DNA from: Pseudomonadales bacterium
Lineage (GTDB): Bacteria > Pseudomonadota > Gammaproteobacteria > Pseudomonadales > Pseudohongiellaceae
NCBI GenBank assembly: GCA_023257655.1
Contig: JALRBQ010000016.1
Location: 1 to 47,806, forward strand
Direction: 5' to 3'
Length of the DNA: 47,806 bases
Shown piece after piece: positions 35,150-43,293 of this stretch (positions are counted from its first letter, which is position 1; every line of letters begins with the position of its first letter). Made by a program: the position numbers and the translations under genes. The notes beneath the pieces are model-generated. The model did no database searches, was not told where the DNA came from, and saw nothing but the letters and a program-made list of their open reading frames with translations.

Positions 35150-36361
35150 ATGCAGGGACACAAGTACAAGGTTGTTTGGGGCGGGCTGGCGCTGGTTTTC
35201 GGGGTAAGCACGCAAACCGCGTTCGGTTCATTCCATTTATGGCAGATCAGTGAGATCTTCAGCTCAGCCGATGACGCCATTCAGTTTATCGAACTGCAGA
35301 CTACGGCCGATGACCAGTTGCAACTCAATGGTGTCAGCCTGGTTTCCAGTAATGCCTCGGGAGGAGTGCACAAATCCACCGAGCTCTCTGGAAATCTTTC
35401 AGGCAGCAGCGCCAACAAGCGCTTGCTCATCGCCACCCAGGGTTCCGCGAGCCTCGCCGGCGTCACCCCGGATTATCTGATTGAAGCCGGCTTCCTGCCG
35501 ACAGGTGGTGGCTCAATCAACTTCGGCGGAGGCGTCTCGAGTCTGAGCTACAGTGCCAATCAACTGCCGCGTAACGGCATTCAATCGATTGACAGTACGC
35601 TCCAGCCTGCCACCGCCACCCCGGTCAACTTCAGCGGCCATTCGGCCACGCTCTCCGCACCAGTGTATGCCAACTTCGATTCCGCCACTGGTGTACTGAA
35701 CCTGCCCCTGGTGGATGTACCCGGCACTGGCCTGGCCAACGTATCTTTCGATGTGGATCTGGCGAACCTGCGCTTTGCGCTGCGCAATGACTTCTTCCTC
35801 TACGGCAGCGGTATCGTCGCCGGGGATAATGCCGCACAGCTGCAAAACGGCAGCGTGTTGTTCATACCTTCGCTGCCGATTGGCAGCGAATTGTATGCGT
35901 TCAAACTCGCCATTGTCGGCGATAATCCGATTACGTTCGGCAACCCATCGGACATCGTCATTACAAACCTGGTACCGTCGCCAACGCCGGATCCAACTCC
36001 TGATCCGACGCCAAATCCAACTCCGGATCCGACGCCAGATCCAACCCCGGATCCAACCCCGGATCCGACGCCAAGTGCACTACAGCAGAGTATCAGTCGT
36101 GGTGAAGGTCAGTACTCCCAGCAATGTGCGGAATGTCATGGGTTTTCAGGGCAGGGAGGAATCGGACCGAATCTGCGGGTCAGCGGTTTCAATACGTTCA
36201 GCCAATTGCAGAGCAAGATTAACGGGTCAATGCCTCAAGCGAGTCCTCAATCTTGCCGTGACAGCGGGAGTTCGACCTGTGCGACAGACACGGCCAATTA
36301 CATCCTGAATGTCTTCCAGCAGAGTCAGACTTCGCCGAGTGAAGTGAACGTGGATTACTAG
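35150..36361 (+). CDS. Exported protein with a Pro-Thr-Asp linker and C-terminal cytochrome c domain
   Basis: A 403-residue protein. A signal peptide (ending near TQTAFGS) is followed by a beta-rich N-terminal domain (about 25-275) with IQFIELQTTADDQLQLNGVSLV, resembling lamin-tail/LTD-like surface modules. A TPDP repeat linker (about 278-304) leads to a c-type cytochrome domain with heme site CAECH (326-330), a distal Met in NGSMPQ and an extra Cys pair (SCRDSGSSTC). It is probably an extracytoplasmic electron carrier or sensor. It occupies the place between leuS and ybeX where lnt is often found, on the opposite strand. AGGGTGG precedes ATG. Confidence 0.82.
   Translation: MQGHKYKVVWGGLALVFGVSTQTAFGSFHLWQISEIFSSADDAIQFIELQTTADDQLQLNGVSLVSSNASGGVHKSTELSGNLSGSSANKRLLIATQGSASLAGVTPDYLIEAGFLPTGGGSINFGGGVSSLSYSANQLPRNGIQSIDSTLQPATATPVNFSGHSATLSAPVYANFDSATGVLNLPLVDVPGTGLANVSFDVDLANLRFALRNDFFLYGSGIVAGDNAAQLQNGSVLFIPSLPIGSELYAFKLAIVGDNPITFGNPSDIVITNLVPSPTPDPTPDPTPNPTPDPTPDPTPDPTPDPTPSALQQSISRGEGQYSQQCAECHGFSGQGGIGPNLRVSGFNTFSQLQSKINGSMPQASPQSCRDSGSSTCATDTANYILNVFQQSQTSPSEVNVDY
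35980..36073 (+). repeat. 12-bp-period repeat encoding the TPDP linker
   Basis: About eight near-identical codon quartets for Thr-Pro-Asp-Pro, with one Asn variant, built from ACTCCGGATCC-like units. Such an in-frame array can expand or shrink without frameshift, changing linker length. Confidence 0.85.
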
Positions 36362-36386
36362 GGCGTATTCGCCATGAGAGAGCAAT

Positions 36387-36409
36387 GCAGCCCCGCGGTT
36401 TGGGGCTGC
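36387..36409. terminator. Hairpin between convergent cytochrome and ybeX genes
   Basis: GCAGCCCC-GCGGTTT-GGGGCTGC is a perfect 8-bp GC-rich stem with a 7-nt loop, placed 26 bp after the cytochrome stop and 3 bp past the ybeX stop. A short T-containing tail follows rightward. It is probably a bidirectional terminator. Confidence 0.6.
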
Positions 36410-36412
36410 CGT

Positions 36413-37273
36413 TTACTTCTTGTGAATCTTCACCAGGGTCGATGTGACCTTGAGAAGCTTGATCTGCCGGCTGTCGGCGTTGAGCACAGTGACGAGAAAG
36501 GGCCCGATATTGATTGTCTCGCCACGTTCCGGAATGTGACCGAACTGCTGCAACACCATGCCTCCAACAGTCGCAAATTCCTGATCGCTGAAGTGGGTCT
36601 TGAAGTATTCATTGAACTCGTCAACAGGAGTTAACGCCTTGACGATGAAATTTTCTTCATCGAATTTCTTGATGTAGCTGTCGTCGTCGACGTCATATTC
36701 ATCCTCGATCTCACCGACGATTTGTTCCAGCACATCTTCGATTGTCACCGCTCCACAGACGCTGCCGTATTCATCTATGACAATCGCCATATGGTGGCGG
36801 GTTTCCCTGAATTCACGCAATAAGACGTTAAGGCGTTTACTTTCTGGCACGAATGTCGCTGGTCTGATGACATCGCGCAGATTAAATTTTTCCGGATTTT
36901 CGCTGAGGATCAGGGGTAGCAGATCCTTCGCCAGTAGAATACCGATGACGTGTTCGGCGTTTTCGCCAATCACCGGGAATCGTGAATGCGACGCCTTCGT
37001 GACAATTTCGATGATGTCCTGGATCGGCATTTTTGCCGGGACCGTGACGACCTGGGTGCGGGGGATCATGATGTCGCGAACCTGCATGCTTGACACTTGC
37101 AGAGCGCCTTCGATGATACCGAGTGCGTCGGCATCGAGAACCTTGTCTTGCTCGGCATTGCGCAGCAGTTCCAGCAGACTCTTGGTGTCTGTGGGTTCGT
37201 CGGAAAAAACCTGGGCTATTTTATCGATCCAGGACCGGGGTCTTGGATCGATGCTAGGCGGGTCGTCTGTCAT
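36413..37273 (-). CDS. ybeX: HlyC/CorC-family CBS-domain protein YbeX
   Basis: A 286-residue cytoplasmic protein with two CBS domains (about 75-195; MQVRDIMIPRTQVVTV, SHSRFPVIGENAEHVIGILLAKDLL, YGSVCGAVTIEDVLEQIVGEI) and a C-terminal CorC/HlyC FAD-like transporter-associated domain. It is linked to Mg2+/Co2+ homeostasis and ribosome metabolism. It is downstream of ybeY with a 36-bp gap, the usual ybeZ-ybeY-ybeX order. No lnt gene follows. Confidence 0.94.
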   Translation of the reverse strand: MTDDPPSIDPRPRSWIDKIAQVFSDEPTDTKSLLELLRNAEQDKVLDADALGIIEGALQVSSMQVRDIMIPRTQVVTVPAKMPIQDIIEIVTKASHSRFPVIGENAEHVIGILLAKDLLPLILSENPEKFNLRDVIRPATFVPESKRLNVLLREFRETRHHMAIVIDEYGSVCGAVTIEDVLEQIVGEIEDEYDVDDDSYIKKFDEENFIVKALTPVDEFNEYFKTHFSDQEFATVGGMVLQQFGHIPERGETINIGPFLVTVLNADSRQIKLLKVTSTLVKIHKK

Positions 37274-37309
37274 GTGCTCGGCTCGTGGCTACGCTAAAAC
37301 TGGGGGAAA

Positions 37310-37783
37310 CTACCCTATCAAATACGGATCAGGGATTCCAAGTGTTGCAAGTGCTTCAATCTCTATCTGTTCCATGCGGCGCGCTGCGGCAGGTTTGATG
37401 TGGTCATAACCGAGCAGATGCAACACGCCATGAATCATGATGTGTGCCCAGTGTGACTGCAGCTCTTTGCTCTGCTGCTGTGCTTCTGCTGCCATGACCG
37501 ATGGACAGATCACAATATCGCCCAGGGGTTGATAGGCGAGGGTATGCACCAGTTGCTCCGGAAAGTCACCGGGAAACGACAATACATTGGTCGGTTGCGG
37601 CTTGTCCCGGTAACGCGCATTCAGATCGGCAATGGCCGCAGCATCCACGAAGCTGATGCTGATGTCGCAATCACGCGAATGACCGACGCTTCTCAGTGCC
37701 GATTCTATCCAGGTCGTGCAGAGCGCCGCATCGGGGGTCCATTGCGAGGCACACTCGTTGCGAATCTCAGCTGTCACTTTCAT
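37310..37783 (-). CDS. ybeY: Endoribonuclease YbeY (rRNA maturation)
   Basis: A 157-residue zinc-dependent single-strand endoribonuclease for 16S rRNA 3' maturation and ribosome quality control. The zinc site HGVLHLLGYDHI (HX3HX5H) is intact. NVLSFPGDFPEQ and GDIVICPSV are conserved segments. The ATG at 37783 (MKVTAEIRN) is used; it overlaps the end of ybeZ by 17 bp, so the two are coupled. A longer upstream frame would lie inside ybeZ. Confidence 0.95.
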   Translation of the reverse strand: MKVTAEIRNECASQWTPDAALCTTWIESALRSVGHSRDCDISISFVDAAAIADLNARYRDKPQPTNVLSFPGDFPEQLVHTLAYQPLGDIVICPSVMAAEAQQQSKELQSHWAHIMIHGVLHLLGYDHIKPAAARRMEQIEIEALATLGIPDPYLIG

Positions 37784-38774
37784 GGAATTGATTCGACTCC
37801 GGCGCACCGAGTTTGGTAATGGTGCTGCGATCATAGTCGTCATATGCCTCAACGATACGCTGCACGAGGCGATGGCGCACTACATCCTTTGCTGAGAAGT
37901 AAGTAAAGCCGATGCCTTCGATGTCCTTTAACACCTTGATGACGTGAACCAGGCCTGAGCGGGTGCCTTTAGGCAGGTCTATTTGCGTAATATCGCCGGT
38001 AATGACTGCCGTGGAGCCGAAGCCGATCCGCGTGAGGAACATCTTCATCTGCGCGGTCGTTGTGTTCTGACTTTCATCGAGGATGATGAAGGAATTATTG
38101 AGCGTGCGACCACGCATGTATGCCAGTGGAGCCACTTCGATAACATTCTTTTCGATCAGGCGGCCTACTTTTTCAAAGCCCAGCATCTCATACAAAGCGT
38201 CATAAAGCGGGCGCAGGTATGGGTCGATCTTCTGTGCGAGATCGCCTGGCAGAAACCCGAGTTTCTCACCCGCCTCTACGGCTGGTCGCACCAACAGGAT
38301 GCGGTTAATCTTCTCGCGCAGCAGGGCCTCCACGGCACAGGCGACGGCTAAGTAGGTCTTACCGGTTCCCGCAGGACCAATACCAAAATTAATATCGAAC
38401 TGGTGAATGCTATCGATGTACTCGCGCTGGTGTTGTCCGCGGGCCTTGATCGAGGAGCGTGGAGTCTTGATGAGGCCATCCTGGTCGCCTCCAGCCCCGT
38501 CTCCGTGTTTCGCGTCCTGCAGGGCAAGGTGCACCATATTTGGGCTCAGCACAGTGCCATGCGCCGTAGCCCGGTACAGTGATTCCAGCAATTCACCGCC
38601 TACGGCGATGGCCCGCTCACTGCCCGTCAACTGAAAGAGATTGCCCCTTTGCTGAATCTTCAGGGCAAGAAACGCTTCGATCTGGTGGATATGCTCGTTG
38701 AGTCGCCCGCAGAGGTTGGAAAGCCGCTGGGCGTTGTCTGGCAGGAGAGTCAGACTCAGGGTATGGGTTGCCAT
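37767..38774 (-). CDS. ybeZ: PhoH-family ATPase YbeZ
   Basis: A 335-residue cytoplasmic P-loop protein. Walker A is GPAGTGKTYLA and Walker B is FIILDESQNTT. It is a putative RNA helicase-like partner of YbeY. The start is ATG at 38774 (MATHTLSL); the extra 16 residues of the longer frame are not supported. It lies between miaB and ybeY, matching the conserved operon. Confidence 0.95.
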   Translation of the reverse strand: MATHTLSLTLLPDNAQRLSNLCGRLNEHIHQIEAFLALKIQQRGNLFQLTGSERAIAVGGELLESLYRATAHGTVLSPNMVHLALQDAKHGDGAGGDQDGLIKTPRSSIKARGQHQREYIDSIHQFDINFGIGPAGTGKTYLAVACAVEALLREKINRILLVRPAVEAGEKLGFLPGDLAQKIDPYLRPLYDALYEMLGFEKVGRLIEKNVIEVAPLAYMRGRTLNNSFIILDESQNTTTAQMKMFLTRIGFGSTAVITGDITQIDLPKGTRSGLVHVIKVLKDIEGIGFTYFSAKDVVRHRLVQRIVEAYDDYDRSTITKLGAPESNQFHESDS

Positions 38775-38857
38775 GCAGGGATAGGATTGCCTCGTTGCCA
38801 ATGGACCGGTTGAGTATAACAAGCAAACCGGCAGTGTGTGCTATTTAATCAGATTGC

Positions 38858-40234
38858 CTAACTTAGCTGACCCAGCAGGGAGTTCGGTAATGCGTCGGTT
38901 ATTTTCACGTTGGCAAACTGTCCAATCAGGGCAGGATCTGTGCAGGGGAAGTTCACAACCCGGTTATTCTCGGTTCTGCCCTGCATGTCACCGACTGTTT
39001 TCTTGGCATACCCGGTAACGAGAATTCGCTGCTCGGAACCCACCATGCCAGCACTGATGGCTGCTGCCTGTTTGAGAATCTGGGACTGCAGGGTCGCCAG
39101 ACGGTGCTTCTTCTCTTGTTCCGGCGTGGTATCGGGAAGGTCGGCTGCGGGTGTCCCGGGTCTGGCACTGTAGATGAAGCTAAAAGAGGTGTCATAGCCA
39201 ATTTCGATAATCAGCTTCATAGTGTCTTCGAAATCGCGATTGGTCTCCCCCGGAAAACCCACAATGAAATCCGAAGACAGGCTGATATTGGGGCGCAGGG
39301 CACGCAGTTTGCGAATAATCGACTTGTATTCCAGCACAGTATGGCCGCGCTTCATCGCTGCCAGAATGCGGTCAGAGCCACTCTGCACGGGTAGATGCAA
39401 GTGGTCGACGAGTTCTGGCACCTGGCTGTAAACGGCGATCAGGTTTTCGGAGAATTCGATCGGGTGTGACGTGGTATAGCGAATCCGGTCAATACCCTCG
39501 ATGCTCGCGATGTACTGAATCAGCAGCGCAAAATCCACAATCGTTCCGGTATGACTAAGCCCACGATAGGCGTTTACGTTCTGTCCCAGCAAGTTGATCT
39601 CGCGCACGCCTTGTTCCGCCAGATGCACTGCTTCGGCGAGAACATCGTCCAGCGGACGGCTGACTTCTTCGCCACGGGTATAGGGCACGACGCAGAAGCT
39701 GCAGTATTTACTGCAGCCTTCCATGACTGTCAGGAAGGCCTGACAGGACTCGACCTGGGGCATTGGCAGCTGATCAAATTTCTCAATTTCGGGAAAGCTG
39801 ATATCAACGACGGGTCGTCCGGTCCGGGATTCAGTCAGCATCTGCGGTAGCTTGTGGAGAGTCTGGGGCCCGAAGACGACATCAACATATGGTGCCCGCT
39901 TGCCGATTGCCGCTCCCTCCTGGCTCGCGACACAGCCGCCGACAGCGATCTGTACTCCCGGTCTTTGTTGCTTCAGATGGCGCCAGCGACCGAGTTGATG
40001 GAATACCTTCTCCTGGGCTTTCTCCCGGATGGAACAGGTATTGAGCAACAGCAGGTCCGCGTCTTCGGCATTCTCGACCTGGACCACGCTCTGGGTCTCC
40101 CGCAGCAAATCCAGCATGCGCGCGGAGTCATACTCATTCATCTGGCATCCGTGGGTCTTGATGAAGACGCGTCGCGGTGCCGGTGAGCCGGGGGGCAGAG
40201 GGGACGGCTTACTGGTCTGCTCGAGCTTTGTCAT
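38858..40234 (-). CDS. miaB: tRNA-2-methylthio-N6-dimethylallyladenosine synthase
   Basis: A 458-residue radical-SAM methylthiotransferase that converts i6A37 to ms2i6A37 in tRNAs. The N-terminal UPF0004 domain has its three cluster cysteines ([27 protein letters not shown]). The radical-SAM motif is CSKYCSFC and a C-terminal TRAM domain follows ([11 protein letters not shown] region). Length is standard. It starts the leftward miaB-ybeZ-ybeY-ybeX operon; a strong extended -10 lies upstream. Confidence 0.97.
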   Translation of the reverse strand: MTKLEQTSKPSPLPPGSPAPRRVFIKTHGCQMNEYDSARMLDLLRETQSVVQVENAEDADLLLLNTCSIREKAQEKVFHQLGRWRHLKQQRPGVQIAVGGCVASQEGAAIGKRAPYVDVVFGPQTLHKLPQMLTESRTGRPVVDISFPEIEKFDQLPMPQVESCQAFLTVMEGCSKYCSFCVVPYTRGEEVSRPLDDVLAEAVHLAEQGVREINLLGQNVNAYRGLSHTGTIVDFALLIQYIASIEGIDRIRYTTSHPIEFSENLIAVYSQVPELVDHLHLPVQSGSDRILAAMKRGHTVLEYKSIIRKLRALRPNISLSSDFIVGFPGETNRDFEDTMKLIIEIGYDTSFSFIYSARPGTPAADLPDTTPEQEKKHRLATLQSQILKQAAAISAGMVGSEQRILVTGYAKKTVGDMQGRTENNRVVNFPCTDPALIGQFANVKITDALPNSLLGQLS

Positions 40235-40274
40235 CTGTCTAAATGGATCGGGTTAGGGTCGAAAAAGGGGGCGA

Positions 40275-40283
40275 ATTATAGCA
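40275..40283 (-). promoter_or_regulatory. Extended -10 promoter for miaB-ybeZYX
   Basis: On the minus strand TGCTATAAT is a perfect extended -10 (TGnTATAAT), followed by TCGCCCCC, a GC-rich discriminator like those of growth-rate or stringent-controlled promoters. It lies ~40 bp before the miaB ATG. No clear -35 is needed for extended -10 promoters. Confidence 0.6.
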
Positions 40284-40324
40284 GCAAATATCCGCTGCGA
40301 TTAGAGGGATTTGTCCCGCCACCC

Positions 40325-40352
40325 TTGAAAAACGTCGAAATATCCTGATATT
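40325..40352 (+). promoter_or_regulatory. Candidate promoter for the DUF1820 gene
   Basis: TTGAAA (40325-40330) and GATATT (40347-40352) are 16 bp apart, about 110 bp before the ATG. The -10 is weak. Confidence 0.3.
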
Positions 40353-40461
40353 ACCGTTACCCTTGCGGCAGTCCTGCTCCAGCCTCGGTTCCCGCACGTG
40401 ATCCAGGCCATGCCACGCTCTGTTCCGTCACCACCACAATGAGTTAAGAGATTGATATCTA

Positions 40462-40797
40462 ATGGGAAATTCTTCTGAAATCTACAAAATTACCTTCCTG
40501 AACAAGGGCAAGGTCTATGAAGTCTTTGTGAAGCAGGTGTATCAGAGCGATCTCTATGGCTTTATCGAGATTGAGGATTATGTGTTTGATGAACGCAGCC
40601 AGGTGGTTGTCGATCCCAGCGAAGAGAAGCTGAAAGCCGAATTCAATGGGGTGAAACGCAGTTTTATCCCTATCCAGGCCATTATCCGCATTGATGAGGT
40701 GGAGAAAACTGGAGTCAGCAAGATATCCAGTGGTGACAATATCACGATGTTTCCGGTTTCGCTGGTCGGCGGTAAAGCCGAGAAGAAAGATTCCTGA
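40462..40797 (+). CDS. DUF1820 family protein
   Basis: A 111-residue cytoplasmic protein. YKITFLNKGKVYEVFVKQVYQSDLYGFIEIEDYVF and RSFIPIQAIIRIDEVEK match DUF1820, a small beta-rich family of unknown function common in Pseudomonas-like gammaproteobacteria. Length is typical. It diverges from miaB and is followed, after a repeat-containing hairpin, by the srkA kinase gene. Confidence 0.9.
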   Translation: MGNSSEIYKITFLNKGKVYEVFVKQVYQSDLYGFIEIEDYVFDERSQVVVDPSEEKLKAEFNGVKRSFIPIQAIIRIDEVEKTGVSKISSGDNITMFPVSLVGGKAEKKDS

Positions 40798-40803
40798 GCA
40801 AGT

Positions 40804-40863
40804 CTTCCGGGATGACTCCCTCGAAATAGTTCACCCGAAATAGTTCACCCGAAATCCCGGAAG
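40804..40863. repeat. Inverted repeat enclosing a 14-bp tandem repeat
   Basis: A perfect 9-bp inverted repeat, CTTCCGGGA (40804-40812) and TCCCGGAAG (40855-40863), flanks two identical units of CGAAATAGTTCACC (40822-40849) plus the first six bases of a third. It lies just after the DUF1820 stop and ends 17 bp before srkA. There is no T-tract. Confidence 0.85.
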
Positions 40864-40879
40864 CGCCTGATCTGAGCCC

Positions 40880-41872
40880 ATGTCCAACTCTGAGCATCCC
40901 TATAGTGGCCTCACTCCCGAGAAGGTCCTCGCGGCCGTCGAGAGCCTCGGCTTTGAGACTGACGCGCGCATCTTCGCCCTGAACAGCTACGAGAACCGGG
41001 TTTACCAGGTCGGAGTAGTCGATGCGCCCTCCATCATCGTCAAGTTTTACCGGCCGGAGCGCTGGAGCAATGCCCAGATTTTGGAAGAACACCAGTTCAC
41101 GAATGAACTGGCCGATTTCGAGCTCCCCGTTGTCACACCGCTGCGACTTGCCGATGGCAGCAGTCTGGCTGAATTCGAAGGCTTTCGAGTGGCGGTGTTC
41201 CCCCAATTCATCGGGCGTGCACCTGAGCTGGATAATCTCGACAATCTGCTCGTAATGGGTCGATTTATCGCCCGCATTCATGCTGTGGGTGCAACCGGCA
41301 AGTTCAAGCACCGAGTGGAGCTCACGAGATCGCGATTTGCACTGGAGAGCCGCCAATTTCTGCTCGAGAATGATTTTATTCCCGGCAGTTTGCGCGCAGC
41401 CTATGAGACGCTGAGTCAGGATCTCATCGGGCGAATTGACGCCATCTACAAGTCTGTTGGCCCTGTCAAGACGCTGCGGATTCACGGCGATTGTCACCCG
41501 GGAAATGTGTTATGGAAGAACGACACGCCGAATTTTGTCGATTTCGATGACGCGATGCAGGGCCCGGCAATGCAGGATTTGTGGATGATGTTGTCAGGCG
41601 ATCGCGATCAGCGCCAAGGGCAATTGCTCGAATTGGTCGAGGGTTATAACGAATTTTACGATTTCAGGTCAGCCGAATTGGTATTGATCGAATCGCTGCG
41701 CACCATGCGCATCATGCATTACAGCGCCTGGCTCGCTCGCCGCTGGCAAGATCCGGCATTTCCCCAAAGCTTTCCATGGTTCAATACCGAACGTTATTGG
41801 GCTGAACACATCCAGGAATTGCGGGAACAGCTTTTTGCACTCGACGAACCACCCCTGCGGCTTATCAATTAG
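40880..41872 (+). CDS. srkA: Stress response serine/threonine protein kinase SrkA (YihE)
   Basis: A 330-residue APH/choline-kinase-fold protein kinase. It has a nucleotide-binding N-lobe (NSYENRVYQVG, IVKFYRPERWS), the catalytic loop RIHGDCHPGNVLW with catalytic Asp and Asn, and the metal-binding FVDFDDAM. In E. coli SrkA counters MazEF-linked death and helps during Cpx-type envelope stress. Length and motifs match well. dsbA, its usual E. coli neighbour, is not here. It converges on the DUF3570 gene. Confidence 0.95.
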   Translation: MSNSEHPYSGLTPEKVLAAVESLGFETDARIFALNSYENRVYQVGVVDAPSIIVKFYRPERWSNAQILEEHQFTNELADFELPVVTPLRLADGSSLAEFEGFRVAVFPQFIGRAPELDNLDNLLVMGRFIARIHAVGATGKFKHRVELTRSRFALESRQFLLENDFIPGSLRAAYETLSQDLIGRIDAIYKSVGPVKTLRIHGDCHPGNVLWKNDTPNFVDFDDAMQGPAMQDLWMMLSGDRDQRQGQLLELVEGYNEFYDFRSAELVLIESLRTMRIMHYSAWLARRWQDPAFPQSFPWFNTERYWAEHIQELREQLFALDEPPLRLIN

Positions 41873-41895
41873 TTCGATGCACGCAGGCGAGCAGC

Positions 41896-43053
41896 CTAGA
41901 AGGCGTATTCAATTCCGACGGACGACCTGACGTACTGCACCAGCGCTGAGCTGGGCAGCCTCACCTGATGGGCGGCATATTTCTCATTGGCGAGATAACG
42001 CTCGGTGGTGAGTGTGGCGGTCCAGTCACCCAGATCCGCAACCAGACTGAGTGAACCACTCACGGCGCCAAAGGCCGACAGGCGATAGTCACTGGACTGA
42101 AAATTGCTCAATGGATTCAGGAAATCATCCACATTGGTGAAGAAATCGGCCGCAGACTGGCTGTAGTAACGCAGTGTCGGGACCAGCTTGAGTGAATGCG
42201 GAAGATTCTGGTGCCAGGCCAGGTCGATCGTGTGCGAGGAAATACCAAAGTCGTCGTGATAATAGCGATAATTCGCGTGCAGGGCGCCATCGGCCGCAAC
42301 GAAGAAGTGTCGATAAGCATTGGACCAGGTGATCTGGGTCTTGTTGTCGGGCCTCACATCTCGCAACTTGTAGGGATCACTGAGAAAACCCGAGTGCTCG
42401 GTGATGCTCAGTGCTGATTGGAAAGTCGAGAAGCGGTTGACGATCTGGCTTACCGAAATCACAGCGGACACACTGTGCTTGTCCTCCGATTCGACACGGT
42501 TAAAGAGTTTGGCATCGGTCGGAAAGAGGTCATCGGTCGAATAGCTAAAACCGAGCCCCACAGTTGTCAGGTCGTTATTGAAATGACGCTCGCCACTCAA
42601 CCCGAGGTAGCTCGCCCGGTAGTCATCTTCCTCTGAGTAACCGACATTCGCCGATACGCTGCCATTCTCGAGATAATAACTGCCTCCGATTGACAGTTCT
42701 CCGCGCCTGTCGCGAATACCACTGGCGCCGCTCATGATCACGAGCGATTCTCCATTCAGTCCGCGGGTGGTGTACCGGGGTGAAGCACCACTTAGAGATT
42801 CATAATTACCGGCGATCTGCAGGGCTGTATTGCGGCTGGTCGGTGTAATCAGTTGAAACTGATGGACGTCGATATCGTAGCGGTGTGTGTCACCGAAGAT
42901 CACAGTGCTGCGTGACAGGTCGTCTTCCTGGTAGTTTGAGAGCTTGTAGGAAAGGCTGCTCTCGGTCGGAGGCGCATCAGCCAGCGCGATGCCGGGCAGG
43001 GCAAGAGCGCTGGAAGTGAGAGCGAACAGGCTGCGCGAACCTGGAGTTTTCAT
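41896..43053 (-). CDS. DUF3570 outer-membrane beta-barrel protein
   Basis: A 385-residue exported protein. The signal peptide ends near GIALADAPP. Alternating amphipathic strands fill the rest and the chain ends in an aromatic residue (VGIEYAF), typical of outer-membrane barrels. Start YKLSNYQEDDL and HRYDIDVHQFQLITP resemble DUF3570. Such genes are known beside DUF4266 and thioredoxin-like genes, exactly the arrangement here, so a joint envelope function is likely. No ApbE-type flavin transferase gene, often part of such clusters, is in the window. Confidence 0.85.
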   Translation of the reverse strand: MKTPGSRSLFALTSSALALPGIALADAPPTESSLSYKLSNYQEDDLSRSTVIFGDTHRYDIDVHQFQLITPTSRNTALQIAGNYESLSGASPRYTTRGLNGESLVIMSGASGIRDRRGELSIGGSYYLENGSVSANVGYSEEDDYRASYLGLSGERHFNNDLTTVGLGFSYSTDDLFPTDAKLFNRVESEDKHSVSAVISVSQIVNRFSTFQSALSITEHSGFLSDPYKLRDVRPDNKTQITWSNAYRHFFVAADGALHANYRYYHDDFGISSHTIDLAWHQNLPHSLKLVPTLRYYSQSAADFFTNVDDFLNPLSNFQSSDYRLSAFGAVSGSLSLVADLGDWTATLTTERYLANEKYAAHQVRLPSSALVQYVRSSVGIEYAF

Positions 43054-43071
43054 CAGCGTCGTCCGCAGAGG

Positions 43072-43291
43072 CTAGTTGCAGCCACAGCCACCACCGGCAG
43101 CACTGCTGCCTCCGGAAGAGGCTTCCTTGCTAAAAAAAAATGTGATCGTTGAGGGCCCCTTCCAGGCTATCAGCCTGCCATGCCATCTCATCCCGGGCCA
43201 GGTAACCACGTTCCCAGGGGCGCACCTGGGTGCAGGATATCAGTGCAGTCGCACAGATCAGGACGGCGAGAAGGGTTCGAACGAGGCGCAT
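43072..43291 (-). pseudogene. DUF4266 lipoprotein gene with a frameshift at a run of nine T
   Basis: From ATG 43291 the frame gives a lipoprotein signal ending LISC, then PWERGYLARDEMAWQAD and LEGALNDHIFF, and stops at TAG (43130-43132) after 53 residues. Removing one T from the nine-T run (A-run 43132-43140 on the plus strand) restores SKEASSGG and a terminal GGGCGCN, a 72-residue DUF4266 protein with the family's signature tail. The TlpA-like stop is 2 bp upstream. The break is either an assembly/sequencing error, a real mutation, or a site of slippage. Confidence 0.8.
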
Positions 43292-43293
43292 GG

